Below are positions 26,922 to 33,979 of a stretch of 33,979 bases of DNA, piece after piece. Positions within the stretch are counted from its first letter, which is position 1; the number at the start of each line of letters is the position of its first letter. The position numbers and the translations under genes were made by a program. The DNA lies in the NCBI GenBank assembly GCA_000613065.1, contig CBZS010000471.1, positions 1 to 33,979 on the forward strand. Reading direction: 5' to 3'. A model generated the notes under the pieces. That model was not told the origin of the DNA. It did not search any database and was given only the letters and a program-made list of their open reading frames with translations. The DNA comes from Richelia intracellularis (lineage in GTDB: Bacteria > Cyanobacteriota > Cyanobacteriia > Cyanobacteriales > Nostocaceae).

Positions 26922-27560
26922 ATGGCTCTCCGTCTAGGTGATACAGTACCTAACTTTACTCAATCCTCCAGCGAAGGTGACATTAATTTTTATGATTGGG
27001 CTGGTAATAGCTGGGTAGTACTATTTTCCCACCCCGCAGACTATACACCTGTTTGTACAACCGAATTAGGTACTGTTGCCAAACTTAAACCAGAATTTGA
27101 CAAGCGTAATGTTAAATGCATTGCCCTCAGTGTTGATGATGTGAAGTCTCACATGGGATGGATTGGTGACATTGAGGAAACCCAAGGAACAAAACTAAAC
27201 TATCCAATTTTGGCTGATCCAGATCGCAAGGTTTCCGATTTGTATGATATGATTCACCCCAATGCCAATGCCAAGGTAACGGTACGGACAGTTTTCGTCA
27301 TTGATTCTAATAATAAATTACGTCTAACTCTAACTTATCCTCCTAGTACTGGACGTAACTTTGATGAGATTTTGCGTGTAATTGATTCTTTGCAATTGAC
27401 CGACAACCATAGTGTTGCGACGCCAGCAGATTGGAAAGATGGTGACGATTGTGTGATTGTGCCAACCTTACAAGATCCTGAAGAACTAAAACAGAAATTC
27501 CCCAAAGGTTTTGAAGTCATTAAGCCTTACCTGCGGATGACTCCTCAGCCTAATAAATAG
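26922..27560 (+). CDS. 1-Cys peroxiredoxin (Prx6-type)
   Basis: A 212-residue peroxidase that reduces hydrogen peroxide and alkyl hydroperoxides in the cytoplasm. The AhpC/TSA domain (about 5-140) has the peroxidatic Cys45 in HPADYTPVCTTELGTVAKLK and the conserved Arg in KVTVRTVFVIDSNNKLRL. The C-terminal Prx6-type dimer domain (about 150-212) reads ATPADWKDGDDCVIVPTLQD and PKGFEVIKPYLRMTPQPNK. The arrangement is that of the cyanobacterial 1-Cys Prx. With sodN this forms an oxidative-stress set, though the genes are not linked in an operon. It is intact and begins with ATG at 26922. Confidence 0.94.
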   Translation: MALRLGDTVPNFTQSSSEGDINFYDWAGNSWVVLFSHPADYTPVCTTELGTVAKLKPEFDKRNVKCIALSVDDVKSHMGWIGDIEETQGTKLNYPILADPDRKVSDLYDMIHPNANAKVTVRTVFVIDSNNKLRLTLTYPPSTGRNFDEILRVIDSLQLTDNHSVATPADWKDGDDCVIVPTLQDPEELKQKFPKGFEVIKPYLRMTPQPNK

Positions 27561-27662
27561 GGTGAAATTGCTTCTAATATTTTCATCGTTGGGGTGGGTA
27601 ATTCCTACCCTTTTGTATGTTTGGGGTTAATTCCAGCCTATTTCTGGGCAGCAAATTATTAG

Positions 27663-28322
27663 GGTGCGACTCTTTTGGTAGTACGGAGTATGATAGTAAG
27701 AAGAAGAAGCAATGAAAAGTCAACCAGAGTAGTATTGAAAGCCAAAAATGTACTTGAGGGAATTGGCTTGTAAAAAGTGAAAAAACAGGAACACTTCTAC
27801 ACCCTATGCAAGCATCTACATCAAATCAAGGTATGTTTTGCTCACAAGCACGAGAACTATTTGAACAGATAGTTAGTTCGTTAGACTCAGACAGCATTTG
27901 TGGGTTAGAACATTCCTAGATAGAGAGTAAGTTACTTGAGAATGGATACGAACTATTGAGACGGTTGTTACAAACAAAGATATTTTGATAAACGCACTCA
28001 AGATCAAATAGAGGAAGAGTGTGCAGGCACAGACTCAGTAAACAGAACACACAAGAAAAAAAAGTCGCGGAAATTGACCACATTATTAGGCACAGTAATC
28101 GTTAATAGAATCCGTTATGGAGGAAGAAAGAGAAATACGCTATTTCCTTTGGATGGGGAGTTTAATCTACCAGCACAGCAATATTCTCATGGACTAAGAC
28201 AGGGATATTATCCATGTGATTGAGTATTTGTGGAAAGCTGCATTTGTTTTTTATTCTCAGACTTAAACACAGGCAGAAACTTGGGAGAGCAAACGTTTAC
28301 AGCTTATCCTTGAAGGGAAATC
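27663..28322 (+). mobile_element. ISKra4-family element, copy B, truncated at a MITE
   Basis: Starts with the same terminal repeat as copy A (GGTGCGACTCTTTTGGTAGT) and runs parallel to 24241-24896 with about 90% identity. It codes for fragments such as ELFEQIVSSLDSDSICGLEH, RKRNTLFPLDGEFNLPAQQY and the GKS end. It stops at the same MITE position as copy A (GAAGGGAAATC), and the second half of the transposase is absent. The frame is broken by several stops. Confidence 0.87.
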
Positions 28323-28424
28323 GACGTTGTATAAGTGCGGGATGAATTAGGGTTTGAAACCATTGATAAATCGTCGAAAATTTGTTGAAAATTTAGTGAA
28401 ATCATCCCCTGATTCAGCAACGCC
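28323..28424 (-). mobile_element. MITE, 102-bp variant, copy 8 (edge of ISKra4 copy B)
   Basis: Like the inverted copy in ISKra4 copy A (starts GACGTTGTATAAGTGCGGGA) but with an 11-base internal duplication around GAAAATTTGTTGAAAATTTA. Left flank GGGAAATC equals that of copy A, but the right flank GAAAATTC does not match it, so the right neighbour is different DNA. Confidence 0.88.
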
Positions 28425-28505
28425 GAAAATTCCATCAGTTTAATTACATAGACAAGTTATCCGATTACTTTGTCGGCAGCAATCAAATAAAATGTTAATC
28501 CCTTA

Positions 28506-28517
28506 GTGTCGCGACAC
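28506..28517. promoter_or_regulatory. Perfect 12-bp palindrome upstream of amidohydrolase
   Basis: GTGTCGCGACAC is a perfect palindrome 135 bases upstream of the M20 gene start. It could be an operator for a dimeric regulator. I do not recognise it, and a chance match is possible. Confidence 0.25.
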
Positions 28518-28652
28518 AGAAATAATAAGTAAAAAGTACTATTTTGTCTAGCTTTGAACTGTGAGCAATGCTAACTTCACTCCTGGCGAATTGTACTAGA
28601 GTTATGTAACACTTCTTTATCATGGGAAGAAAGAATGTAAATTAATCTGTAA

Positions 28653-29837
28653 ATGCTTACCCATATAAAAGATATTGCAACTCAACTCGCACCGAGACTG
28701 ATTGAAATTCGTCGCCATATTCATTCACATCCAGAACTCAGCGGGCAGGAGTACCAAACCTCTGCTTTTGTTGCTGGTGTATTGTCTTCTTGTGGTATTC
28801 ATGCAGAAGAAGGGATTGGCAAAACTGGGGTAATTGGAGAAGTACAAGGGAATGGTAATGATAATCGGATTTTAGGTATTCGTACAGATATGGATGCTTT
28901 ATCTATTAAAGAATGTACAGATTTAGAATTTAGTTCCCGGGAGACTGGTATTATGCATGCTTGCGGGCATGATGTACATACCACAGTTGGTTTGGGAACA
29001 GCAATGGTTATGTCACAGATGTTAGGGGAGTTACCTGGTAAGGTGCGTTTCTTATTTCAGCCAGCAGAGGAAATCGCCCAGGGAGCTAGTTGGATGGTGA
29101 AAGATGGAGTCATGAACAACTTGGATGCCATATTGGGTGTCCATGTGTTCCCTTCTATCCCTGCCGGCTCGATTGGTGTGCGTTATGGGGCATTAACTGC
29201 GGCAGCTGATGATTTAGAGATTACGATTATTGGTGAATCTGGGCATGGTGCCCGTCCCCATGAAGCCATTGATGCAATTTGGATTGCTTCCCAGGTGATT
29301 ACCAATTTGCAGCAAGCTATTAGTCGTACCCAAAATCCTTTACGTCCGGTTGTGTTGAGCATTGGTAAAATTAAGGGAGGCAGAGCACCGAATGTGATTG
29401 CCGATCACGTACAATTGTTAGGTACAGTGCGATCGCTACATCCAGAAACCCGTACTCAATTACCAAATTGGATTGAGCAAATTGTTGCCAATGTTTGCCA
29501 TTCCTATGGTGCGCAATACCAGGTAAATTACCGCCAGGGAGTACCTTCTGTACAAAATGATTACACCATTACCCAAATCATACAATCAGCTGCTGAAGAG
29601 GCTTGGGGAAATGATGCAGTGCAAGTTTTACCAGAACCTTCTTTGGGTGCAGAGGATTTTTCGGTGTACTTAGAACACGCACCTGGTTCTATGTTTCGTT
29701 TAGGGGTAGGTTTTACAGACAGGATGATTAATTATCCCTTACATCATCCCTTATTTGATGTTGACGAATCAGCAATTATTACTGGAGTGGTTACTCTCGC
29801 TTATACAGCTTATAAATATTTTGCTGATGATATTTAA
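28653..29837 (+). CDS. M20-family amidohydrolase (IAA-amino acid/hippurate hydrolase type)
   Basis: A 394-residue two-metal enzyme of the M20D peptidase family, which hydrolyses N-acyl amino acids. Visible motifs: IRRHIHSHPELSGQEYQTSA at the start; IRTDMDALSIKE; metal-binding HACGHDVHTTVGLGTAMVMS (about 107-127); FLFQPAEEIAQGASWMVKDG with the catalytic Glu pair (about 140-160); GHGARPHEAIDAIWIASQVI for the dimerisation domain; and EPSLGAEDFSVYLEHAPGSM (about 330-350). Length is normal. The exact substrate (indole-acetyl conjugates, hippurate, N-acetyl-diaminopimelate) cannot be read from sequence. It stands alone and is intact. Confidence 0.9.
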   Translation: MLTHIKDIATQLAPRLIEIRRHIHSHPELSGQEYQTSAFVAGVLSSCGIHAEEGIGKTGVIGEVQGNGNDNRILGIRTDMDALSIKECTDLEFSSRETGIMHACGHDVHTTVGLGTAMVMSQMLGELPGKVRFLFQPAEEIAQGASWMVKDGVMNNLDAILGVHVFPSIPAGSIGVRYGALTAAADDLEITIIGESGHGARPHEAIDAIWIASQVITNLQQAISRTQNPLRPVVLSIGKIKGGRAPNVIADHVQLLGTVRSLHPETRTQLPNWIEQIVANVCHSYGAQYQVNYRQGVPSVQNDYTITQIIQSAAEEAWGNDAVQVLPEPSLGAEDFSVYLEHAPGSMFRLGVGFTDRMINYPLHHPLFDVDESAIITGVVTLAYTAYKYFADDI

Positions 29838-29952
29838 TTGATGATTGGGAAGGTTTTTTATTGAACGCGAACGCAAAATTCATTAACTCCCAAAAGGACT
29901 TGGGAATTAATGAATAATTTGTTAAATTTTGATTACATTGTATTGTTTAATT

Positions 29953-30174
29953 ATGCTACAAAAAGTAAAGGTTAAGCCTAATTATAAACTACAAAAAACT
30001 ATTGATAAAATTGATGTCAGTGTGACTATACATTTAAAGTCACCTCCTGTATAAGGTAAGGCTAATATAGAATTAATCAAACTATTGTCAGAAAAATTGA
30101 ATGTACCTAAATCATCAATTTATATAAAAGATGGTTTGTAATGTAGACAACAAGTAATTGAGATTGATATTTAA
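29953..30174 (+). pseudogene. DUF167/YggU-family protein with two in-frame TAA stops
   Basis: Reading through the stops gives 73 residues of a DUF167 (YggU) protein: MLQKVKVKPNYKLQKTIDKI, DVSVTIHLKSPPV, stop, GKANIELIKLLSEKLNVPKS, SIYIKDGL, stop, CRQQVIEIDI. The usual motif is SPPVDGKAN, so the first stop (30052-30054) replaces the conserved Asp, and the second (30139-30141) replaces a Ser-like residue. The frame and the rest of the motif are otherwise kept, including the final stop at 30172. The role of the family is unknown. The pattern points to recent inactivation, or to recoding of TAA, which I consider unlikely. Confidence 0.8.
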
Positions 30175-30203
30175 ATAATGACATAACTGCAATAAAAATA
30201 TTT

Positions 30204-30294
30204 GGCGTTGCTGAATCAGGGGATGATTTCACTAAATTTTAAACGATTTATCACTGGTTTCAAACCCTAATTCATCCCGCACTTATGCAACGCC
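30204..30294 (+). mobile_element. MITE, 91-bp family, copy 9
   Basis: A 91-bp copy (GGCGTTGCTGAATCAGGGGA to CGCACTTATGCAACGCC), flanked by AAATATTT and AAATAATT (7 of 8). It lies in intergenic DNA just after the DUF167 pseudogene. Confidence 0.93.
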
Positions 30295-30669
30295 AAATAA
30301 TTAAATGAAAGATAGCTGATTAAGAGTAAAAATTTTGTATATTCACACTAAATAACTTCTACAATTGATGTTATACAAAAAATATAAAATCTTAGGTAAA
30401 TATAGCAATGTGAAAGTAAAATAGTATTTTTTCTTTTTCCTGGGGATAGAAGAGTATCTACGAAATTTAGATGTTTATTAGTATACATAGATTCGTGACC
30501 CATATTATAAATTCATACATTATCAAGGGCTATTATTTCTTTAAATTAGTAAAATTACAGACTAAAATATAAAAATATCCGACTATCATTGAGATAGTAA
30601 TATTGACGGAGTCTACAAATTGAGGTATCGCAATAAACGAAAAAAAAACGGTTTTTGTGGTTAATAAAA
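30295..30669. other. Intergenic region, no gene seen
   Basis: About 375 very AT-rich bases between the MITE and the metallophosphoesterase gene. It presumably holds that gene's promoter. No gene or hairpin stands out. Confidence 0.4.
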
Positions 30670-31485
30670 ATGGCAACATTAATTGCTACTCTAATTATTA
30701 GTCTTTGCTTATTCTTGTATGCTTACTGCATTGAGCCTAACTGGATTGAAGTTAATTCTATATCTTTACAATTACCGCATTTAGCAAAAGAATTTAACGG
30801 CTATAAAATTGCCCAAATTAGTGATATTCACGTAGATAAAAAGATGAGCCGACAGTATTTAACTCGTCTATTTAAACTTGTGAATCAACAACAACCAGAT
30901 TTAATTGCTCTGACAGGTGATTATGTCACCAAAGGTTCTGAAAAATTTATTCCTAAATTAGCTACCCTCAGTCAATTAAAATCAAAAGATAAGACTGTAG
31001 CTGTTCTTGGCAATCACGATTATGCCTCATATACCCATAACCAAGCCACCAAAGAGATATTACAGCAAACCAAAGTTCTGAATCTTGCTAATGCTGTATA
31101 TTCTCTAAAGCGAGGTAAGGCTATGTTACATATTGCTGGGGTAGATGATGTATGGGAAAGAAAAGATGACTTAAATGCAGTATTACAACAGCTACCTGTA
31201 GATGGGGCAGCAATTTTACTCGCTCATGAACCTGATTTTGCCGATATTAGTGCAGCAACAGGAAGATTTGATTTACAAATATCTGGACATTCCCACGCAG
31301 GACAAGTCCGTTTACCTTTTTCAGAACCAATCATTCTTCCACAACTAGGGCGTAAGTATTACAGTGGAATCTATATAGTAGGAGATATGATTCAATACAC
31401 CAATCGGGGTATTGGTTCCACTCATTTACATTTGCGATTTAATTCTCGTCCCGAGATTACTGTTTTTACTTTAGTTGCTGGTTAA
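30670..31485 (+). CDS. Metallophosphoesterase, membrane-anchored (YaeI-like)
   Basis: A 271-residue phosphoesterase from ATG at 30670 (MATLIATLIISLCLFLYAYC). The N-terminal hydrophobic stretch acts as a membrane anchor or uncleaved signal. The calcineurin-like metal-binding motifs are in order: QISDIHVDKK (about 55), ALTGDYVTKG (about 85), AVLGNHDYASY (about 115), LLAHEPDFADI (about 185) and ISGHSHAGQVRLPF (about 205). This is close to YaeI-type enzymes; bacterial relatives act on UDP-sugar or phospholipid precursors, but the substrate here is unknown. A longer GTG start at 30655 would add MWLIK. Intact, followed by a hairpin terminator. Confidence 0.88.
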   Translation: MATLIATLIISLCLFLYAYCIEPNWIEVNSISLQLPHLAKEFNGYKIAQISDIHVDKKMSRQYLTRLFKLVNQQQPDLIALTGDYVTKGSEKFIPKLATLSQLKSKDKTVAVLGNHDYASYTHNQATKEILQQTKVLNLANAVYSLKRGKAMLHIAGVDDVWERKDDLNAVLQQLPVDGAAILLAHEPDFADISAATGRFDLQISGHSHAGQVRLPFSEPIILPQLGRKYYSGIYIVGDMIQYTNRGIGSTHLHLRFNSRPEITVFTLVAG

Positions 31486-31524
31486 TATAATCCTTTTGAT
31501 TTGAGTGAATCCAACATAAACATC

Positions 31525-31571
31525 AAAAAGTACTGGCTAGTGTTACCGTGTTTCCACTGCCAGTACTTTTT
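31525..31571. terminator. Bidirectional terminator between metallophosphoesterase and purH
   Basis: AAAAAGTACTGGC pairs perfectly with GCCAGTACTTTTT (13 bp), with further pairing AGTG/CACT inside. A-run on the left and T-run on the right allow it to end both the rightward and the leftward gene, which converge here. Confidence 0.85.
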
Positions 31572-31678
31572 GTTTCCAAGATACTCCTCACACATAAATA
31601 TAGGTTAGCATTGCTCCCCTAAAAAGATAATAATACTGAGTGACAGTTTAATAAGTGCAACATCTCCATTCAAATTAG

Positions 31679-33214
31679 TTAATGTAAAAAATGACGCACT
31701 CCAGTTAATACCATAACTAGACCTAATTCATTAGCAGCCTTGATTGAGTCTTGATCTCGCAGACTTCCCCCTGGTTGGACAATTGCCGTGATTCCCGCAG
31801 CAGCAGCTGTTCTCACTGAATCATCAAAGGGAAAGAATCCATCACTAGCTAGATAGCCCCCTCGCGCTTTTTCCCCTGCTTGTTCTAAAGCAATCTTTGC
31901 AGAAGCAACGCGATTCATTTGTCCTGCTCCTACACCCAAACTTGTACGATCGCTTGTGACAACAATGGCATTAGATTTTACATGCTTGCAAACTTTCCAC
32001 GCAAACAATAATTCTGCCATTTGTTCCTCTGCGGGCTTTTTCTCTGTGACTACTTGCCATGTACTCGTTTCTGTAACTACATCGTCGGCTGTTTGTACCA
32101 AAAAACCACCCGAGATTGCTTTTACTGTTTCCTGGGGACCAGCTATTAAGTTTGGTAAAATTAATACCCGTAATTTAGATTTAGCACGGATAATCTCTTT
32201 TGCTGCATCATCACAACCAGGTGCAACCACACATTCTAAGAAAGTTTTAGTTAACTCAGTAGCTGTATCTGCATCAATGGGATGATTTAAGGCAACGATA
32301 CCCCCAAAGGCTGAAACAGAATCTGCAGCCAAAGCCTTCTGATAGGCAGATACTAGAGTACTATCCACTGCTACACCACAGGGATTCGTATGTTTTAATA
32401 TAGCTACGGCTGGATCATCCGTAAATTCTGCAATAATGCGCCGTGCTGCTTCCAAATCTACCAGGTTATTGTAGCTGAGTTCCTTTCCTTGTAATTGCCT
32501 AGCTCCAGCCCATCCCGTGGGAGTAGTTCCCGTTTGATACCAGGCTGCATTTTGATGGGGGTTTTCTCCGTAGCGTAGGGTTTGTACCTGGGTTCCTGCA
32601 AGTTCCCACTGGGTTGATGGTGTGCTTGATTGTTGGGTGAGATAATTAGCGATCACGCGATCATAACTTGAAGTGTGCAAAAATCCCTTTAAGGCGCACT
32701 GTTGACGGAATTCACTCGAGGGCTGGCCGTTATTTTGCCGTAATTCTTGTAAATATGGTTCGTATTGATCAGGATTACACAAAACTGTAAGATGAGCACA
32801 GTTTTTCGCCCCGGCTCTCAACATAGCTGGACCACCAATATCAATCTTCTCTATGGCTTCAGCTAAGGTAACTCCTGGTTTGGCAATGGTTTCTTCAAAG
32901 GGATAGAGATTAACCACCACTAAATCTATGAGACGAATTTGATTATCAGCTAAATCTGTCAGATCTTGTTCCATATCCCGTCTTGCCAAAATTCCCCCAT
33001 GAATCCGGGGATGTAATGTTTTGACTCTACCCCCTAAAATTTCTGGTGAGCCTGTATAATCAGATACTTTTATTACGGGTAATACAGCTTCTTTTAATAC
33101 CTTTGCCGTACCTCCACTGCTGATTAAATCAAAGCCAAATTCTTTTACCAAACTTTGAGCGAGTTCAACCAAACCAGTTTTGTTAGATACACTCAGCAGT
33201 GCCAAACGTGCCAT
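31679..33214 (-). CDS. purH: Bifunctional AICAR transformylase / IMP cyclohydrolase
   Basis: The last two steps of purine synthesis (AICAR to FAICAR using 10-formyl-THF, then ring closure to IMP) in the cytoplasm. From ATG at 33214 (MARLALLSVSNKTGLVELAQ) the protein has 511 residues, the normal length. The IMP cyclohydrolase part (about 1-190) shows LISSGGTAKVLKEA, TLHPRIHGGILARRDMEQDL and VVNLYPFEETIAKPGVTLAE. The transformylase part (about 200-511) shows TLRYGENPHQNAAWYQTGTT, AILKHTNPCGVAVDSTLVSA, SAFGGIVALNHPIDADTATE and the ending ANELGLVMVLTGVRHFLH. The KHTNPCGVA block holds the catalytic Lys-His pair. A longer start at 33253 is unlikely. Intact. Confidence 0.97.
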   Translation of the reverse strand: MARLALLSVSNKTGLVELAQSLVKEFGFDLISSGGTAKVLKEAVLPVIKVSDYTGSPEILGGRVKTLHPRIHGGILARRDMEQDLTDLADNQIRLIDLVVVNLYPFEETIAKPGVTLAEAIEKIDIGGPAMLRAGAKNCAHLTVLCNPDQYEPYLQELRQNNGQPSSEFRQQCALKGFLHTSSYDRVIANYLTQQSSTPSTQWELAGTQVQTLRYGENPHQNAAWYQTGTTPTGWAGARQLQGKELSYNNLVDLEAARRIIAEFTDDPAVAILKHTNPCGVAVDSTLVSAYQKALAADSVSAFGGIVALNHPIDADTATELTKTFLECVVAPGCDDAAKEIIRAKSKLRVLILPNLIAGPQETVKAISGGFLVQTADDVVTETSTWQVVTEKKPAEEQMAELLFAWKVCKHVKSNAIVVTSDRTSLGVGAGQMNRVASAKIALEQAGEKARGGYLASDGFFPFDDSVRTAAAAGITAIVQPGGSLRDQDSIKAANELGLVMVLTGVRHFLH

Positions 33215-33472
33215 TTTCAGATTCCTCAACAGTTGGATATGAAGCGAGTTCATTCCTTATCAATACCATTAGGAATAATAACTTTAACTATGTACTGAGG
33301 AAAGGGTAATGTTGATACTTGATAGTTAACCTCCCCCTTTCCGTCACTTGCTATAAAGCGTGGTAAACGAAGGGTAGTCTACCACAACTCCTAACCGTGT
33401 ACACTCTGCATAGATGTTAAGCCTTCTCGTTGGGTTCCGGTTAGGGTAGAGTGAAGACGCTATTGCACCTAC

Positions 33473-33979
33473 TTAGGGTTTGCTGAAAAAAGATAAAAAG
33501 TAGTTGCTGTGGGAATATCAGACCAGAGAAATATATTTAGATGCAAGAAAAAAGGAGAAAATAGCACAAAACCCATGCATAACAATAGCAGTAACAATAC
33601 TGGTTTTATTCGTACATATGTACAATAAAATCAGAGCAAACTCAAATTTCAGCATCAAAGTTCCTTCTGCCATTTGAGGGGAATTTGTCTTGTGACAATA
33701 GGTGGGTAATGATGGCTGATTTGATACCCTGGCACGAATTTGAAGATGAATATGCGAGCCTTTTCTACGAAGAAATAGGGGCACCAGCAAAGTCATTTCG
33801 CATGGCATTCGGTGCATTAATAATCAAATAAAAATTGGGGATAAGCGATAGGGAAACAGTACAACAAATAAAAGAGAACCCTTATCTACAGTACTTTCTA
33901 GGAATGTCATCTTATGAAACGCCGATTTTTTATGTCAATGCATGTCAAGTACGCCTTTTTGATGCAAGCATGATTATTC
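33473..33979 (+). mobile_element. IS1182-like element, left end and N-terminal transposase part, cut by window edge
   Basis: The left end TTAGGGTTTGCTGAAAAA at 33473 matches the element end at 4299 and (inverted) at 1399. The plus strand from 33634 reads the N-terminal part of the transposase: EQTQISASKFLLPFEGNLSC, DNRWVMMADLIPWHEFEDEY, ASLFYEEIGAPAKSFRMAFG, ALIIK, an in-frame TAA at 33829, KLGISDRETVQQIKENPYLQ, YFLGMSSYE and then a stretch with the repeat also found at 1247. This complements the C-terminal half at the left edge, but they are not the same copy. The stop makes it inactive. Confidence 0.85.

Noticed and set aside
3894-30294. The repeated 91-bp elements as a CRISPR array
   Set aside because: Copies are kilobases apart, have inverted-repeat ends and target duplications, and no cas genes are present; they are MITEs.
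1-33979. tRNA and rRNA genes
   Set aside because: No tRNA cloverleaf signatures (such as GGTTCGAATCC-type T-arms) or rRNA segments were noticed on reading; a dedicated scan was not possible.

Overview
This window looks like a chromosomal segment of a filamentous, probably heterocyst-forming cyanobacterium (order Nostocales) whose genome is eroding. The evidence is a cyanobacterial gene set (fused panC-cmk, a NarL-type Rre1/Ycf29 regulator, a K-box plus CIRCE in front of groESL, cyanobacteria-restricted hypothetical proteins), GCGATCGC (HIP1) octamers, a heptanucleotide tandem repeat of the STRR type, low GC content, many insertion sequences and many broken genes. Such erosion is known from host-associated Nostocales such as the Azolla symbiont and Richelia. 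That placement is inference, not proof.

Layout. 1-1400: nested IS remnants (an IS5-family end inside an IS1182-like transposase). 1689-3839: small conserved protein, coiled-coil membrane protein and asnS with a +1 frameshift. 3894-4455: two 91-bp MITEs around an IS end and a gene fragment. 4813-8764: rre1, a thioredoxin-like ferredoxin and groES-groEL with their heat-shock control sites and a terminator. 8806-13346: a mobile-element zone with a cut IS630 transposase, a broken membrane-protein gene, a decayed IS5 element and an aquaporin gene (aqpZ) broken by an IS, a MITE, a frameshift and a stop. 13370-18422: two-TM protein, ddl, a broken mlaE-type permease, purM with a heptamer repeat at its 5' end, and a small conserved protein. 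18528-19283: an IS1-family element. 19305-22355: sodX and sodN (nickel SOD), a gap with a possible structured RNA and a strong hairpin, and panC-cmk. 22646-23752: an RlpA-like protein. 24241-28424: two related ISKra4 copies, another IS5 element and a 1-Cys peroxiredoxin. 28653-33214: M20 amidohydrolase, a broken DUF167 gene, a metallophosphoesterase and purH. 33473-end: the start of another IS1182-like element.

The strongest unexpected signal is a family of nine 91-bp MITE copies (one of them 102 bp). Their ends match those of the IS1-family element at 18528-19283, and six copies have recognisable 8-bp target duplications. Two copies interrupt protein-coding genes (aqpZ exactly in its NPA motif, and mlaE) and one interrupts an ISKra4 transposase. 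The three copies without target duplications all sit at the edge of a truncated IS, which suggests that recombination between MITE copies has reshaped the region.

The working genes are mostly housekeeping: protein folding, tRNA charging, purine, pantothenate/CoA and peptidoglycan synthesis, and oxidative-stress defence (NiSOD, peroxiredoxin). The damaged genes are mainly membrane or transport functions (aquaporin, lipid permease, unknown membrane protein), as expected of an organism that no longer needs them.
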